Program-made: the position numbers and the translations under genes
DNA from: DATAVB01 sp036267955
GTDB taxonomy: Bacteria > Actinomycetota > Actinomycetes > Mycobacteriales > QHCD01
Assembly (NCBI GenBank): GCA_036267955.1
Contig: DATAVB010000010.1
Span: 1 to 64,000, forward strand
Length of the DNA stretch: 64,000 nucleotides
Direction of reading: 5' to 3'
Notes under the pieces: model-generated
The model's input: only the letters and a program-made list of their open reading frames with translations
What the model was told of the DNA's origin: nothing
Databases searched by the model: none
In this document: piece by piece, positions 1 through 8,058 of the stretch
Position numbering within the stretch: position 1 is the first letter of the stretch
Layout of the letters: every line of letters begins with the position of its first letter

Positions 1-85
1 ACACCGGCCGCGCAGACACCGGCCGCGCAGACACCGGCCGCGCAGACACCGGCCGCGCAGACACCGGCCGCGCAGACACCGGCCG
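1..85 (+). repeat. 15-bp tandem repeat (TPAAQ linker)
   Basis: Five exact copies of ACACCGGCCGCGCAG plus a 10-base partial sixth copy. In the frame of the gene that continues to 1140 each unit encodes Thr-Pro-Ala-Ala-Gln, so the array is a Pro/Ala-rich linker before the catalytic domain. The array runs off the window edge, so its full copy number is unknown. Confidence 0.95.
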
Positions 86-1140
86 GGCGGAAAGCCGCGC
101 AGCCGGCCGCGTCGCCACTGCGGCCCGGCACTGGCCTCTACCCGCGGGCGATCCGGCTGCACAACGGGGTGATCGCCGCCAGTGTCGTCACCTTCGACGG
201 GAACAACGGTCAGGGCGCGATCTACCAGAGCCACGATGACGGCAGCACCTTCGCCCAGGTCGGCACGGTCGCCGATCCGGCTGCCGCACAAGGAAAAGGG
301 CTCTGCTGCGCCACCTTGTACGAGCTTCCGCATCGCGTCGGCGCCCTGCCCGCGGGCACCCTGCTCTGGGCCGCGTCGATCGGGCAGGACACGCCGGACC
401 GGCGCATGCGGATCCGGGTCTGGAGCAGTCCGGACCAGGGTCGCAACTGGTCCTTCCTCGCCACCATCGCCACTGCCGACAGCACCCTGGGCCTCTGGGA
501 GCCGGAATTTACGGTCGCGGCGAACGGGCAACTGGTCGTCTTCTTCTCCGACGAAACCGATCAGCCGGCGCACAGTCAAAAGTTGGTCGAAGCGACCTCC
601 GCCGACGGCGTCCACTGGACGAGCCGACGCGATGTCGTGGCTCTCGCCGATCCGGCCGCCCGGCCCGGCATGCCCGTGGTCCGGCAACTGCATCCAGGCG
701 ATTACCTGATGAGCTACGAGATCTGTGGCTCGACGTACGGCTGCGCGGCCTATCAGCGACGCTCGGCCGATGGCGCGCACTGGGGCGATCCGGCCGCGGC
801 CGGCACCGCGATCGTGGCGACCGACGGCACCCATTTCGCCCACGCACCGAACATCACGGTGGGTTGGCACGGCGAAATCATCCTGGTTGGCCAGGTCCTG
901 CAGAACGCCGACGGCTCGGTGGCCGCCGGCAACGGTGCCACGATCATGCTGCGCAGCCCCGGGGGCCGGTGGACCACCCAGCCGGCGCCGGTGAGCGTCC
1001 CGGACGCGCGGGACAACTACTGCCCCAACTACAGCTCGGCGCTGCTTCCGACGCTCAGCGGCCTGCTGGAAATCGCCACCGATTACAACGCCGACGGCGT
1101 CTGCCAGGCCAACTACGCTTCCATCAATCGTACGAAATAA
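1..1140 (+). CDS. sialidase-like BNR-repeat protein (3' part)
   Basis: The frame is open from base 1 to a TAA at 1138-1140; the 5' end lies outside the window. After the TPAAQ repeats comes a domain with several Asp-box (BNR) elements: SHDDGSTF, SSPDQGRNW and SADGVHW. These sit on blades of a six-bladed beta-propeller as in sialidases and related exo-glycosidases. Asp boxes are structural, so they do not fix the substrate; sialic acid is only one possibility. A Pro/Ala-rich linker before the propeller suggests an extracellular or surface-anchored enzyme, but no signal peptide is visible because the N-terminus is missing. The internal GTG at 169 would cut into the propeller and is not taken as the start. 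Confidence 0.75.
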   Translation, partial: TPAAQTPAAQTPAAQTPAAQTPAAQTPAGRKAAQPAASPLRPGTGLYPRAIRLHNGVIAASVVTFDGNNGQGAIYQSHDDGSTFAQVGTVADPAAAQGKGLCCATLYELPHRVGALPAGTLLWAASIGQDTPDRRMRIRVWSSPDQGRNWSFLATIATADSTLGLWEPEFTVAANGQLVVFFSDETDQPAHSQKLVEATSADGVHWTSRRDVVALADPAARPGMPVVRQLHPGDYLMSYEICGSTYGCAAYQRRSADGAHWGDPAAAGTAIVATDGTHFAHAPNITVGWHGEIILVGQVLQNADGSVAAGNGATIMLRSPGGRWTTQPAPVSVPDARDNYCPNYSSALLPTLSGLLEIATDYNADGVCQANYASINRTK

Positions 1141-1270
1141 GAAACAAGAACTCGGTATATCGTACTAAGTGTCCACTCAAGTTTTCATGATCGACGTCCG
1201 GTTATGGCTGCCCCAGCGACCGTAGGCGGATGTCCATCATGGAAGTTGGCCGCAACGCGAAGGAGCCCAC

Positions 1271-2542
1271 GTGCCGCACTTCCTCAAAGAGCCGCTCCCG
1301 AAGGCCGCAGCTGATCTCTCCGCGGTCCGGGCCACCGTGACCGGGATCCTGGACGACATCAGGGCCCGCGGTGACGCCGCGGTCCGCGACTGGTCGAGCA
1401 AGCTGGACAGCTGGTCGCCGGCGAGCTTCCGACTCTCCGAGAGCGAGGTGCAGCGGATCGTCGAGTCGGTGCCGCAGGAAGTGCGGGACGACATCGCCTT
1501 CTGCCAGGCGCAGGTGCGTACCTTCGCGCAGGCGCAACGAGAGTCGATGCGGGACATCGAGGTCGAGACGCTGCCGGGTGTGACCCTCGGGCAGAAGCAC
1601 ATTCCGGTGGCAGCCGCGGGCGCCTACGTGCCGGGCGGCCGGTACGCCATGGTCGCCTCGGCGCACATGACGATCGTGACCGCGAAGGTGGCCGGGGTCG
1701 AACGGGTCACCGCCGTGACGCCGCCGTTCAGGGGGCAGCCGCCGGCCGCGACCATCGCCGCGATGCACCTCGCCGGGGCCGACGAGATCTTCCTGATGGG
1801 CGGGGTGCAGGCCGTCGGGGCTCTCGCGCTCGGCACCGAGACCGTCGGCCGGGTCGACCTGCTCGCCGGCCCGGGCAACGCGTACGTGGCCGAGGCGAAG
1901 CGGCAGCTCTTCGGCGAGGTGGGCATCGACCTGTTCGCCGGGCCGACCGAGATCCTCGTCGTGGCGGACGAATCCGCCGATCCGGAGGTGGTCGCCACCG
2001 ACCTGCTGAGCCAGGCCGAGCACGGCCCGGACTCGCCGGCCGTACTGATCACCACCTCCGAGGACCTCGCCCGGGCCGTGATCGCCGAGGTGGAGCGGCA
2101 GCTGCCGACCCTGCCCACCGCCGATCTGGCCGGCCCGGCCTGGCGGGACCACGGCGCTGTCGTCCTGGTCGAGAGCCGCGAGGAGGCGGTGACGATCGCA
2201 GACCAGTACGCGTACGAGCACGTTGAGATCCTGACCGCGCAGCCGCGCTACTTCCTGGACCGGATGACCAACTACGGCGCGCTCTTCCTCGGTGAGGGGA
2301 CCACGGTCTCGTATGGCGACAAGGTGATCGGCACCAACCACGTTCTGCCGACCCGGCAGGCCGCCCGTTATACCGGCGGCCTGTGGGTGGGGAAGTACCT
2401 CAAGACCGTCACCTATCAGGAGTGCACCCCGGAGGCGAGCGTCCGGATCGGCGAGGTGTGTGCGCGGCAGTCCCGGATCGAGAAATTCGAGGGGCACGCC
2501 CGGGCCGCCGACATCCGGGTACGGAAGTTCGCCGACCGGTGA
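1271..2542 (+). CDS. HisD-like dehydrogenase, sulfopropanediol (HpsN) type
   Basis: Protein of 423 aa starting at GTG with AAGGAG at 1259-1264, six bases upstream. The histidinol dehydrogenase fold residues are present: zinc ligands in SQAEHGPDS, YGDKVIG and FEGHARAADIR, and the catalytic Glu-His in AYEHVEI. The family end differs from biosynthetic HisD: it reads GTNHVLPTRQAARYTGG then LWVGKYLKTVTYQ, which resembles HpsN-type (R)-2,3-dihydroxypropane-1-sulfonate dehydrogenases rather than the short HisD ending. The gene overlaps a downstream SDR, not hisC, so a catabolic alcohol-oxidising role is more likely than histidine synthesis. The exact substrate is inference. Confidence 0.8.
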   Translation: MPHFLKEPLPKAAADLSAVRATVTGILDDIRARGDAAVRDWSSKLDSWSPASFRLSESEVQRIVESVPQEVRDDIAFCQAQVRTFAQAQRESMRDIEVETLPGVTLGQKHIPVAAAGAYVPGGRYAMVASAHMTIVTAKVAGVERVTAVTPPFRGQPPAATIAAMHLAGADEIFLMGGVQAVGALALGTETVGRVDLLAGPGNAYVAEAKRQLFGEVGIDLFAGPTEILVVADESADPEVVATDLLSQAEHGPDSPAVLITTSEDLARAVIAEVERQLPTLPTADLAGPAWRDHGAVVLVESREEAVTIADQYAYEHVEILTAQPRYFLDRMTNYGALFLGEGTTVSYGDKVIGTNHVLPTRQAARYTGGLWVGKYLKTVTYQECTPEASVRIGEVCARQSRIEKFEGHARAADIRVRKFADR

Positions 2543-3297
2543 CAGTGCTCTCTGGCCGGAACGCGTTGGTCACCGGCGGCGGCCACGGCCTGGGCCGATC
2601 CATCGCGGTGGCGCTGGATGCCGCCGGCGCGCGGGTGATCGTCTGCGGGCGCGATCGTGGCCAACTCGAGGAAACCGTCGGCCTCTTGCGGTCCGGCCGC
2701 AGCGCGATCTGCGACGTCGCCGACCCGGCCTCGGTCGATGCGTTGGCGGCCGAACTCGCGGGCGAGGAGATCTCGATCCTGGTCAACAACGCCGGCATCG
2801 CCGGGCCGACCGCGCCGCTGACCCAGGTCGAGCCGGCACAGTGGGACGAGGTGATGGCGGTGAATGTGCGCGGCACCTATCTGATGTGCCGGGCCTTTCT
2901 GCCGTCGATGGTGGCGCGCGGCGCCGGCGACATCGTGAATATCGCCTCGGTCAGCGGAAAGCGGCCGCTGATCGACCGAACTCCCTACTGCGCAAGCAAA
3001 ATGGCGGTCATCGGGCTGACCACGACACTGGCGTTGGAGGTGGGGCCGAGCGGCGTACGGGTGAATTCGCTGTCGCCGGGATATGTGCGCGGCCCGCGGA
3101 TGACCGGCAATCTGGAACGGAATGCGGCCCGCACCGGACGCTCGGTCGAGGCGGTGGAACGGGAGTTCGTCGAGCGGACCGCGCTGCACCGCATGCTCGA
3201 GGAGGACGAGGTCGGCGCCGCCGTGGTGGCGATGCTGCAGCTGCCTGGCATGACGGGCGCCGACGTCGATCTGTCGGCCGGTATGGTCGCCCGGTGA
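2539..3297 (+). CDS. short-chain dehydrogenase/reductase
   Basis: Classical SDR of about 252 aa. The nucleotide-binding motif TGGGHGLGRS is near the N-terminus, NNAGIAG follows, and the catalytic Ser (NIASVSG) and Tyr/Lys (YCASK) are in place; the C-terminal PGYV motif is present. The start is taken as GTG 2539, giving a 4-base GTGA overlap with the dehydrogenase upstream; GTG 2545 is an alternative two codons in. Tight coupling suggests it works on the same substrate series as its neighbour, perhaps as a second alcohol or ketone dehydrogenase. Substrate unknown. Confidence 0.85.
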   Translation: MTVLSGRNALVTGGGHGLGRSIAVALDAAGARVIVCGRDRGQLEETVGLLRSGRSAICDVADPASVDALAAELAGEEISILVNNAGIAGPTAPLTQVEPAQWDEVMAVNVRGTYLMCRAFLPSMVARGAGDIVNIASVSGKRPLIDRTPYCASKMAVIGLTTTLALEVGPSGVRVNSLSPGYVRGPRMTGNLERNAARTGRSVEAVEREFVERTALHRMLEEDEVGAAVVAMLQLPGMTGADVDLSAGMVAR

Positions 3298-4130
3298 CTC
3301 AGGACGTCTGGATCTCGGTGGCTGACCTCGCGGCGCGGCCGGAACGCGTCGTCCTGCTGGATGTGCGTTACGCGCTCGGCGACCCGAACGGACAGCAGCA
3401 CTACCTCGCGGGTCACCTGCCCGGCGCGGTGTACGTCGACCTCGACACCGAGCTGGCCGCGCCGCCGACTCCTGCCGTCGGCCGGCATCCGTTGCCCGAC
3501 TCGGTCGACCTACAGCGATCGGCTCGCCGGTGGGGGATCGGCGCGGACGACCTGGTGGTGGCGTACGACGACTGGAACGGGATGGCGGCCGCGCGGGCCT
3601 GGTGGCTGCTGCGCTGGGCCGAAGTCGGCGAGGTACGGATCCTGGACGGCGGGCTGGCCGGCTGGGTCCGGGCCGGTCTACCGGTCGAGGCCGGCGAGGT
3701 CACACCCGAGCCCGGCGACGTGGAGTTGACCACTGGCGGCATGCCGGTGCTGGACGCCGATGCGGCAGCAGTGTTGGCCCGGGACGGGATCCTGCTCGAC
3801 GCCCGGGCCGGGGAACGGTACCGGGGCGAGACCGAGCCGATCGACCCGCGGGCCGGGCACATCCCCGGCGCCCGCAGCGCGCCGACGGCCGGCAACGTCG
3901 ACGCGGACGGCCTGCTGCGACCGGTCGCGGAGCTGACCTCCCGGTTTGCCCGGGTCGGCGTCGCCGGGCCGCAGCCGGTCGGTGTGTACTGCGGATCCGG
4001 TGTCACCGCCGCGCATGAAGTCGCCGTGCTGGCCGGCTGCGGGATCGACGCGGCGCTGTATCCGGGCTCCTGGTCGCAGTGGTCGTCCGACCCCGGACGA
4101 CCGGTCGCCACCGGCGCCGAGCCGGGGTGA
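3294..4130 (+). CDS. thiosulfate/3-mercaptopyruvate sulfurtransferase
   Basis: Tandem rhodanese of 278 aa. The N-terminal domain begins LLDVRYALGDPNGQQHY and contains GHLPGAVYVDLD; the C-terminal catalytic domain has the active-site loop CGSGVTAAHE with the persulfide-forming Cys. It starts at GTG 3294, overlapping the SDR stop by 4 bases, so it is the third gene of one translationally coupled operon. Rhodaneses move sulfane sulfur between thiosulfate or 3-mercaptopyruvate and a thiol acceptor or cyanide. Next to a sulfonate-type dehydrogenase it could help handle released sulfur, but that link is inference; annotation as sseA-like would also fit. Confidence 0.88.
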   Translation: MTQDVWISVADLAARPERVVLLDVRYALGDPNGQQHYLAGHLPGAVYVDLDTELAAPPTPAVGRHPLPDSVDLQRSARRWGIGADDLVVAYDDWNGMAAARAWWLLRWAEVGEVRILDGGLAGWVRAGLPVEAGEVTPEPGDVELTTGGMPVLDADAAAVLARDGILLDARAGERYRGETEPIDPRAGHIPGARSAPTAGNVDADGLLRPVAELTSRFARVGVAGPQPVGVYCGSGVTAAHEVAVLAGCGIDAALYPGSWSQWSSDPGRPVATGAEPG

Positions 4131-4242
4131 GGGGGCGCTCGCCGATCGACCTCGGCGCAGCGTCACTATCACAGTCACAGCGATCACCCGCTTTGCGTTA
4201 AGTTGCAGGAACACCCATCTACGACCTGTGAGGTGACGACGC

Positions 4243-4563
4243 GTGGGTCTGCCGTCTTTGACTGCCGAGCAGCGAGCTGCGGCGCTGGAAAAGGCCGCGA
4301 TCGCGCGCCGTACCCGGGCTCAGCTCAAGGAACGACTGAAGCGCAACGGCACCTCGCTGACCGACGTGCTGGCCGCCGGTATGACCGACGACGTGATCGG
4401 CAAGATGCGGGTCGCCGAGGTCATCGAGTCGATGCCGGGCGTCGGCAAGGTGCGTGCCGGCAAGATCATGGAAAAGCTCGACATCGCGCCGACCCGGCGA
4501 CTGCGTGGCCTCGGCGCCAACCAACGCGGTGCGCTGGAGCGCGAGTTCTCCGACGAAAGCTGA
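4243..4563 (+). CDS. mihF: integration host factor, actinobacterial type
   Basis: Small basic DNA-binding protein of 106 aa, starting at GTG, matching mycobacterial IHF: N-terminal LTAEQRAAALEKA helix and a C-terminal H2TH-like module containing MPGVGKVRAGKIMEKL and TRRLRGLG. The family binds duplex DNA with little sequence preference, compacts the nucleoid and, in mycobacteria, assists phage L5 integration. It heads the conserved actinobacterial cluster mihF-gmk-rpoZ-coaBC-metK-priA. The preceding 110 bases (4131-4242) hold no gene; I see no strong promoter consensus there, though a TTAAGT at 4198-4203 could be a -10. Confidence 0.95.
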   Translation: MGLPSLTAEQRAAALEKAAIARRTRAQLKERLKRNGTSLTDVLAAGMTDDVIGKMRVAEVIESMPGVGKVRAGKIMEKLDIAPTRRLRGLGANQRGALEREFSDES

Positions 4564-4567
4564 TCCG

Positions 4568-5149
4568 GTGGCCCATCTGACAGTCCTCGCCGGCCCGACC
4601 GCGGTGGGCAAGGGGACGGTGGCGGCACGGATCCAGGCCACCCACCCGGAGATCTGGTTGTCGGTGTCCGCGACGACCCGGAAGCCGCGCCCGGGTGAGG
4701 TCGACGGTCTGACGTACCTGTTCGTCGACGACGCCGAGTTCGATCGGATGATCGCCGACGGTGAGTTGCTGGAGTGGGCGGTCGTGCACCGCGCCGCCCG
4801 GTACGGCACGCCGCGCCGGCCGGTCGAGCTGGCGCTGGCGGAGGGTCGGCACGCACTGCTGGAGATCGATCTGCAGGGCGCCCGCAAGGTTCGCGAGATC
4901 ATGCCGGACGCGCTGTTCGTGTTTCTCGCGCCGCCCAGCTGGGAGGAGCTGGTCCGCCGACAGCTCGGGCGGGGGACCGAGAACGCCGCCGAACGGGAGC
5001 GCCGGCTGGCGACCGCGCGGGCCGAGCTGGCCGCCGAATCGGAGTTCGACAAGATCGTCATCAACGGCAACGTCGAGCAGGCCGCCGAGGAGTTGGTAGC
5101 ATTGATGACGAATCCCATTTCAAGCCGAGGACGCTCGGTGCGACGCTGA
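4568..5149 (+). CDS. gmk: guanylate kinase
   Basis: Protein of 193 aa that phosphorylates GMP to GDP using ATP. The P-loop GPTAVGKGTV is at the N-terminus, the GMP-binding segment SATTRKPRPGEVDG follows, then the lid region and IDLQGARKVRE. GTG 4568 starts four bases after the mihF stop and gives the usual N-terminus. The common GPSG of the P-loop reads GPTA here, which still satisfies the GxxxxGK pattern. It overlaps the upstream non-coding part of rpoZ and is cotranscribed with it. Confidence 0.96.
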   Translation: MAHLTVLAGPTAVGKGTVAARIQATHPEIWLSVSATTRKPRPGEVDGLTYLFVDDAEFDRMIADGELLEWAVVHRAARYGTPRRPVELALAEGRHALLEIDLQGARKVREIMPDALFVFLAPPSWEELVRRQLGRGTENAAERERRLATARAELAAESEFDKIVINGNVEQAAEELVALMTNPISSRGRSVRR

Positions 5150-5166
5150 AGAAGGCTGGCCTGCTG

Positions 5167-5439
5167 TTGTCTGGATCTGTCTCCACCCCCGAGGGCATCA
5201 CCAACCCCCCGATCGATGACCTGCTCACGCACGCCAATTCCAAGTACGGCCTGGTGATCTACGCCGCCAAGCGCGCCCGCCAGATCAACTCGTACTACAG
5301 CCAGCTCGGCGAGGGCCTGCTCGAGTACGTCGGCCCGCTGGTCGAGACCGCGCCGCAGGAGAAGGCGCTGTCCATCGCGCTGCGTGAGATCAACGCTGGC
5401 CTGCTCAACTCCGAAGCGGTCCCCGAGCCCCCGGCCTGA
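5167..5439 (+). CDS. rpoZ: RNA polymerase omega subunit
   Basis: Omega subunit of 90 aa that helps assemble and stabilise RNA polymerase by clamping beta-prime. The actinobacterial core TPEGITNPPIDDLL, SKYGLVIYAAKRARQIN and LGEGLLEYVGPLVE is intact. No ATG or GTG lies in frame at the expected N-terminus; TTG 5167 gives LSGSVSTPEG, matching the family start, with AGAAGG at 5150-5155 as ribosome binding site. Reading further upstream would enter gmk in another frame. Confidence 0.93.
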   Translation: MSGSVSTPEGITNPPIDDLLTHANSKYGLVIYAAKRARQINSYYSQLGEGLLEYVGPLVETAPQEKALSIALREINAGLLNSEAVPEPPA

Positions 5440-5472
5440 GACCGGATCTGAGACCGGCAGCGGCGTCCAGAG

Positions 5473-6696
5473 ATGCCCGTTGAGCCAGCCCGGATAGTTC
5501 TCGGTGTCGCGGGCGGTATAGCCGCCTACAAGGCGGCCGAGTTGCTGCGCCGCCTTACCGAGGCGGGCCATTCGGTCCGGGTGATCCCGACTGACAACGC
5601 GCTGAAGTTCGTCGGCGAGCCCACCTGGGCGGCGCTGTCCGGTCAACCCGTCGCGACCGATGTCTGGTCCGACGTGCACCGGGTGCCACACGTCCAGTTG
5701 GGCCGCGAAGCCGATCTCGTCGTGGTCGCGCCGGCGACCGCGGACCTGCTCGCTCGGGCCGCGGCCGGACGGGCCGACGACCTGCTTACCACCACTCTTC
5801 TCACCGTCACCGCCCCGGTGCTCTTCGCTCCGGCGATGCACACCGAGATGTGGAACCATCCAGCCACCAGGGCCAATGTCGAGACCCTTCGTTCCCGCGG
5901 AGCGGTCGTGCTCGAGCCCGCGGTGGGCCGCCTCACCGGCCCGGACACGGGCACGGGCCGGTTGCCGGATCCGGATGCGATCGCCGCGGTCGCCCGGCGG
6001 CTCCTGAGCCGCGGTCCGGCCGCTCCCGATCTCGCCGGCCGGCACGTGGTGATCAGTGCCGGCGGCACCCGCGAACACCTCGACCCGGTCCGTTTCCTGG
6101 GCAACAACTCCTCCGGCAAGCAGGGGTACGCCTTCGCCACCACCGCGGTCGCCCGCGGCGCCCGGGTCACCGTCGTCGCGGCCAACGTGACGCTGCCCGA
6201 TCCGGCCGGCGCTGACCTGGTCCGGGTCGTCTCGACCGAGGAATTGCGCGCTGCCGTGCTGGCGGTGGCCCCCGACGCTGACGCCGTCGTGATGGCCGCC
6301 GCTCCGGCTGACTTCCGGCCGGAGAGCTACCAGAAATCCAAGATCAAGAAGACTGGCGCTGAGCCGGCGCCGGTGACGCTGGTGCGCACGCCCGACGTGG
6401 CTGCGGCCCTCGGCGCGGCGAAGCGGCCCGGCCAGCTGCTGGTGATCTTCGCCGCGGAGACCGACGACGTGCTGGAGAACGCACGGGGCAAGCTGGCTCG
6501 CAAGCACGCCGACTTCGTCGTCGCCAACGACGTCGGCGGCGGTCAGGTGTTCGGCTCGGATGACAACGCCGCCACCGTGATCGGTGCGGACGGCTCGGTC
6601 ACCGAGATCGCGCACGGCGCGAAAGAGGACCTCGCCGACTCGGTCTGGGATCTGCTCGCCGCCCGGCTGACAAAGCAGTCACCGGCTGCCGGGTAG
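5473..6696 (+). CDS. coaBC: phosphopantothenoylcysteine decarboxylase/synthetase
   Basis: Bifunctional CoA biosynthesis enzyme of 407 aa. The N-terminal CoaC half is a flavoprotein decarboxylase with GVAGGIAAYKA, the active-site His region RVPHVQLGREAD and the PAMHTEMWNHPA loop. The C-terminal CoaB half has GGTREHLDPVRFLGNNSSG, AAPADFRPE with the following KSKIKK lysine, and the CTP-binding fold. It makes phosphopantothenoylcysteine and decarboxylates it to 4'-phosphopantetheine. It starts at ATG 34 bases after rpoZ. Confidence 0.96.
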   Translation: MPVEPARIVLGVAGGIAAYKAAELLRRLTEAGHSVRVIPTDNALKFVGEPTWAALSGQPVATDVWSDVHRVPHVQLGREADLVVVAPATADLLARAAAGRADDLLTTTLLTVTAPVLFAPAMHTEMWNHPATRANVETLRSRGAVVLEPAVGRLTGPDTGTGRLPDPDAIAAVARRLLSRGPAAPDLAGRHVVISAGGTREHLDPVRFLGNNSSGKQGYAFATTAVARGARVTVVAANVTLPDPAGADLVRVVSTEELRAAVLAVAPDADAVVMAAAPADFRPESYQKSKIKKTGAEPAPVTLVRTPDVAAALGAAKRPGQLLVIFAAETDDVLENARGKLARKHADFVVANDVGGGQVFGSDDNAATVIGADGSVTEIAHGAKEDLADSVWDLLAARLTKQSPAAG

Positions 6697-6724
6697 ACTG
6701 CGCCGCAACATTGCCCATCGTCAT

Positions 6725-6751
6725 TGTCATGGCATTGACATGTCACTGACA
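6725..6751. promoter_or_regulatory. candidate operator before metK (TGTCA/TGACA array)
   Basis: The gap between coaBC and metK holds four alternating half-sites: TGTCA at 6725, TGACA at 6736, TGTCA at 6741 and TGACA at 6747. The middle two form the perfect palindrome TGACATGTCA (6736-6745). Starts are 11, 5 and 6 bases apart, so equivalent half-sites fall near helical repeats. The arrangement suggests binding by a dimeric repressor or activator; the protein is unknown. A TTGACA at 6735-6740 lies 22 bases before GATACT (6763-6768), too far for a normal sigma-70 spacer. Confidence 0.45.
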
Positions 6752-6794
6752 TTGCCCAAGCCGATACTCTCGGCCCGAGCCCCACAGGAGAGCC

Positions 6795-7991
<1,197 letters not shown>

Positions 7992-8058
7992 GCTGGGTAC
8001 GGAGCCACCTGGGAGCGAAACACATGCTCCCGCCCGACGTTCTGGAAGCGGGCGACCA

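Noticed and set aside
1271..2542. Biosynthetic hisD
   Set aside because: The C-terminal sequence and operon partners fit HpsN-type dehydrogenases better; the only other his gene here, hisG, is 19 kb away.
6735..6768. Sigma-70 promoter TTGACA...GATACT for metK
   Set aside because: The 22-base spacer is too long; the TTGACA is better explained as part of the palindromic array.
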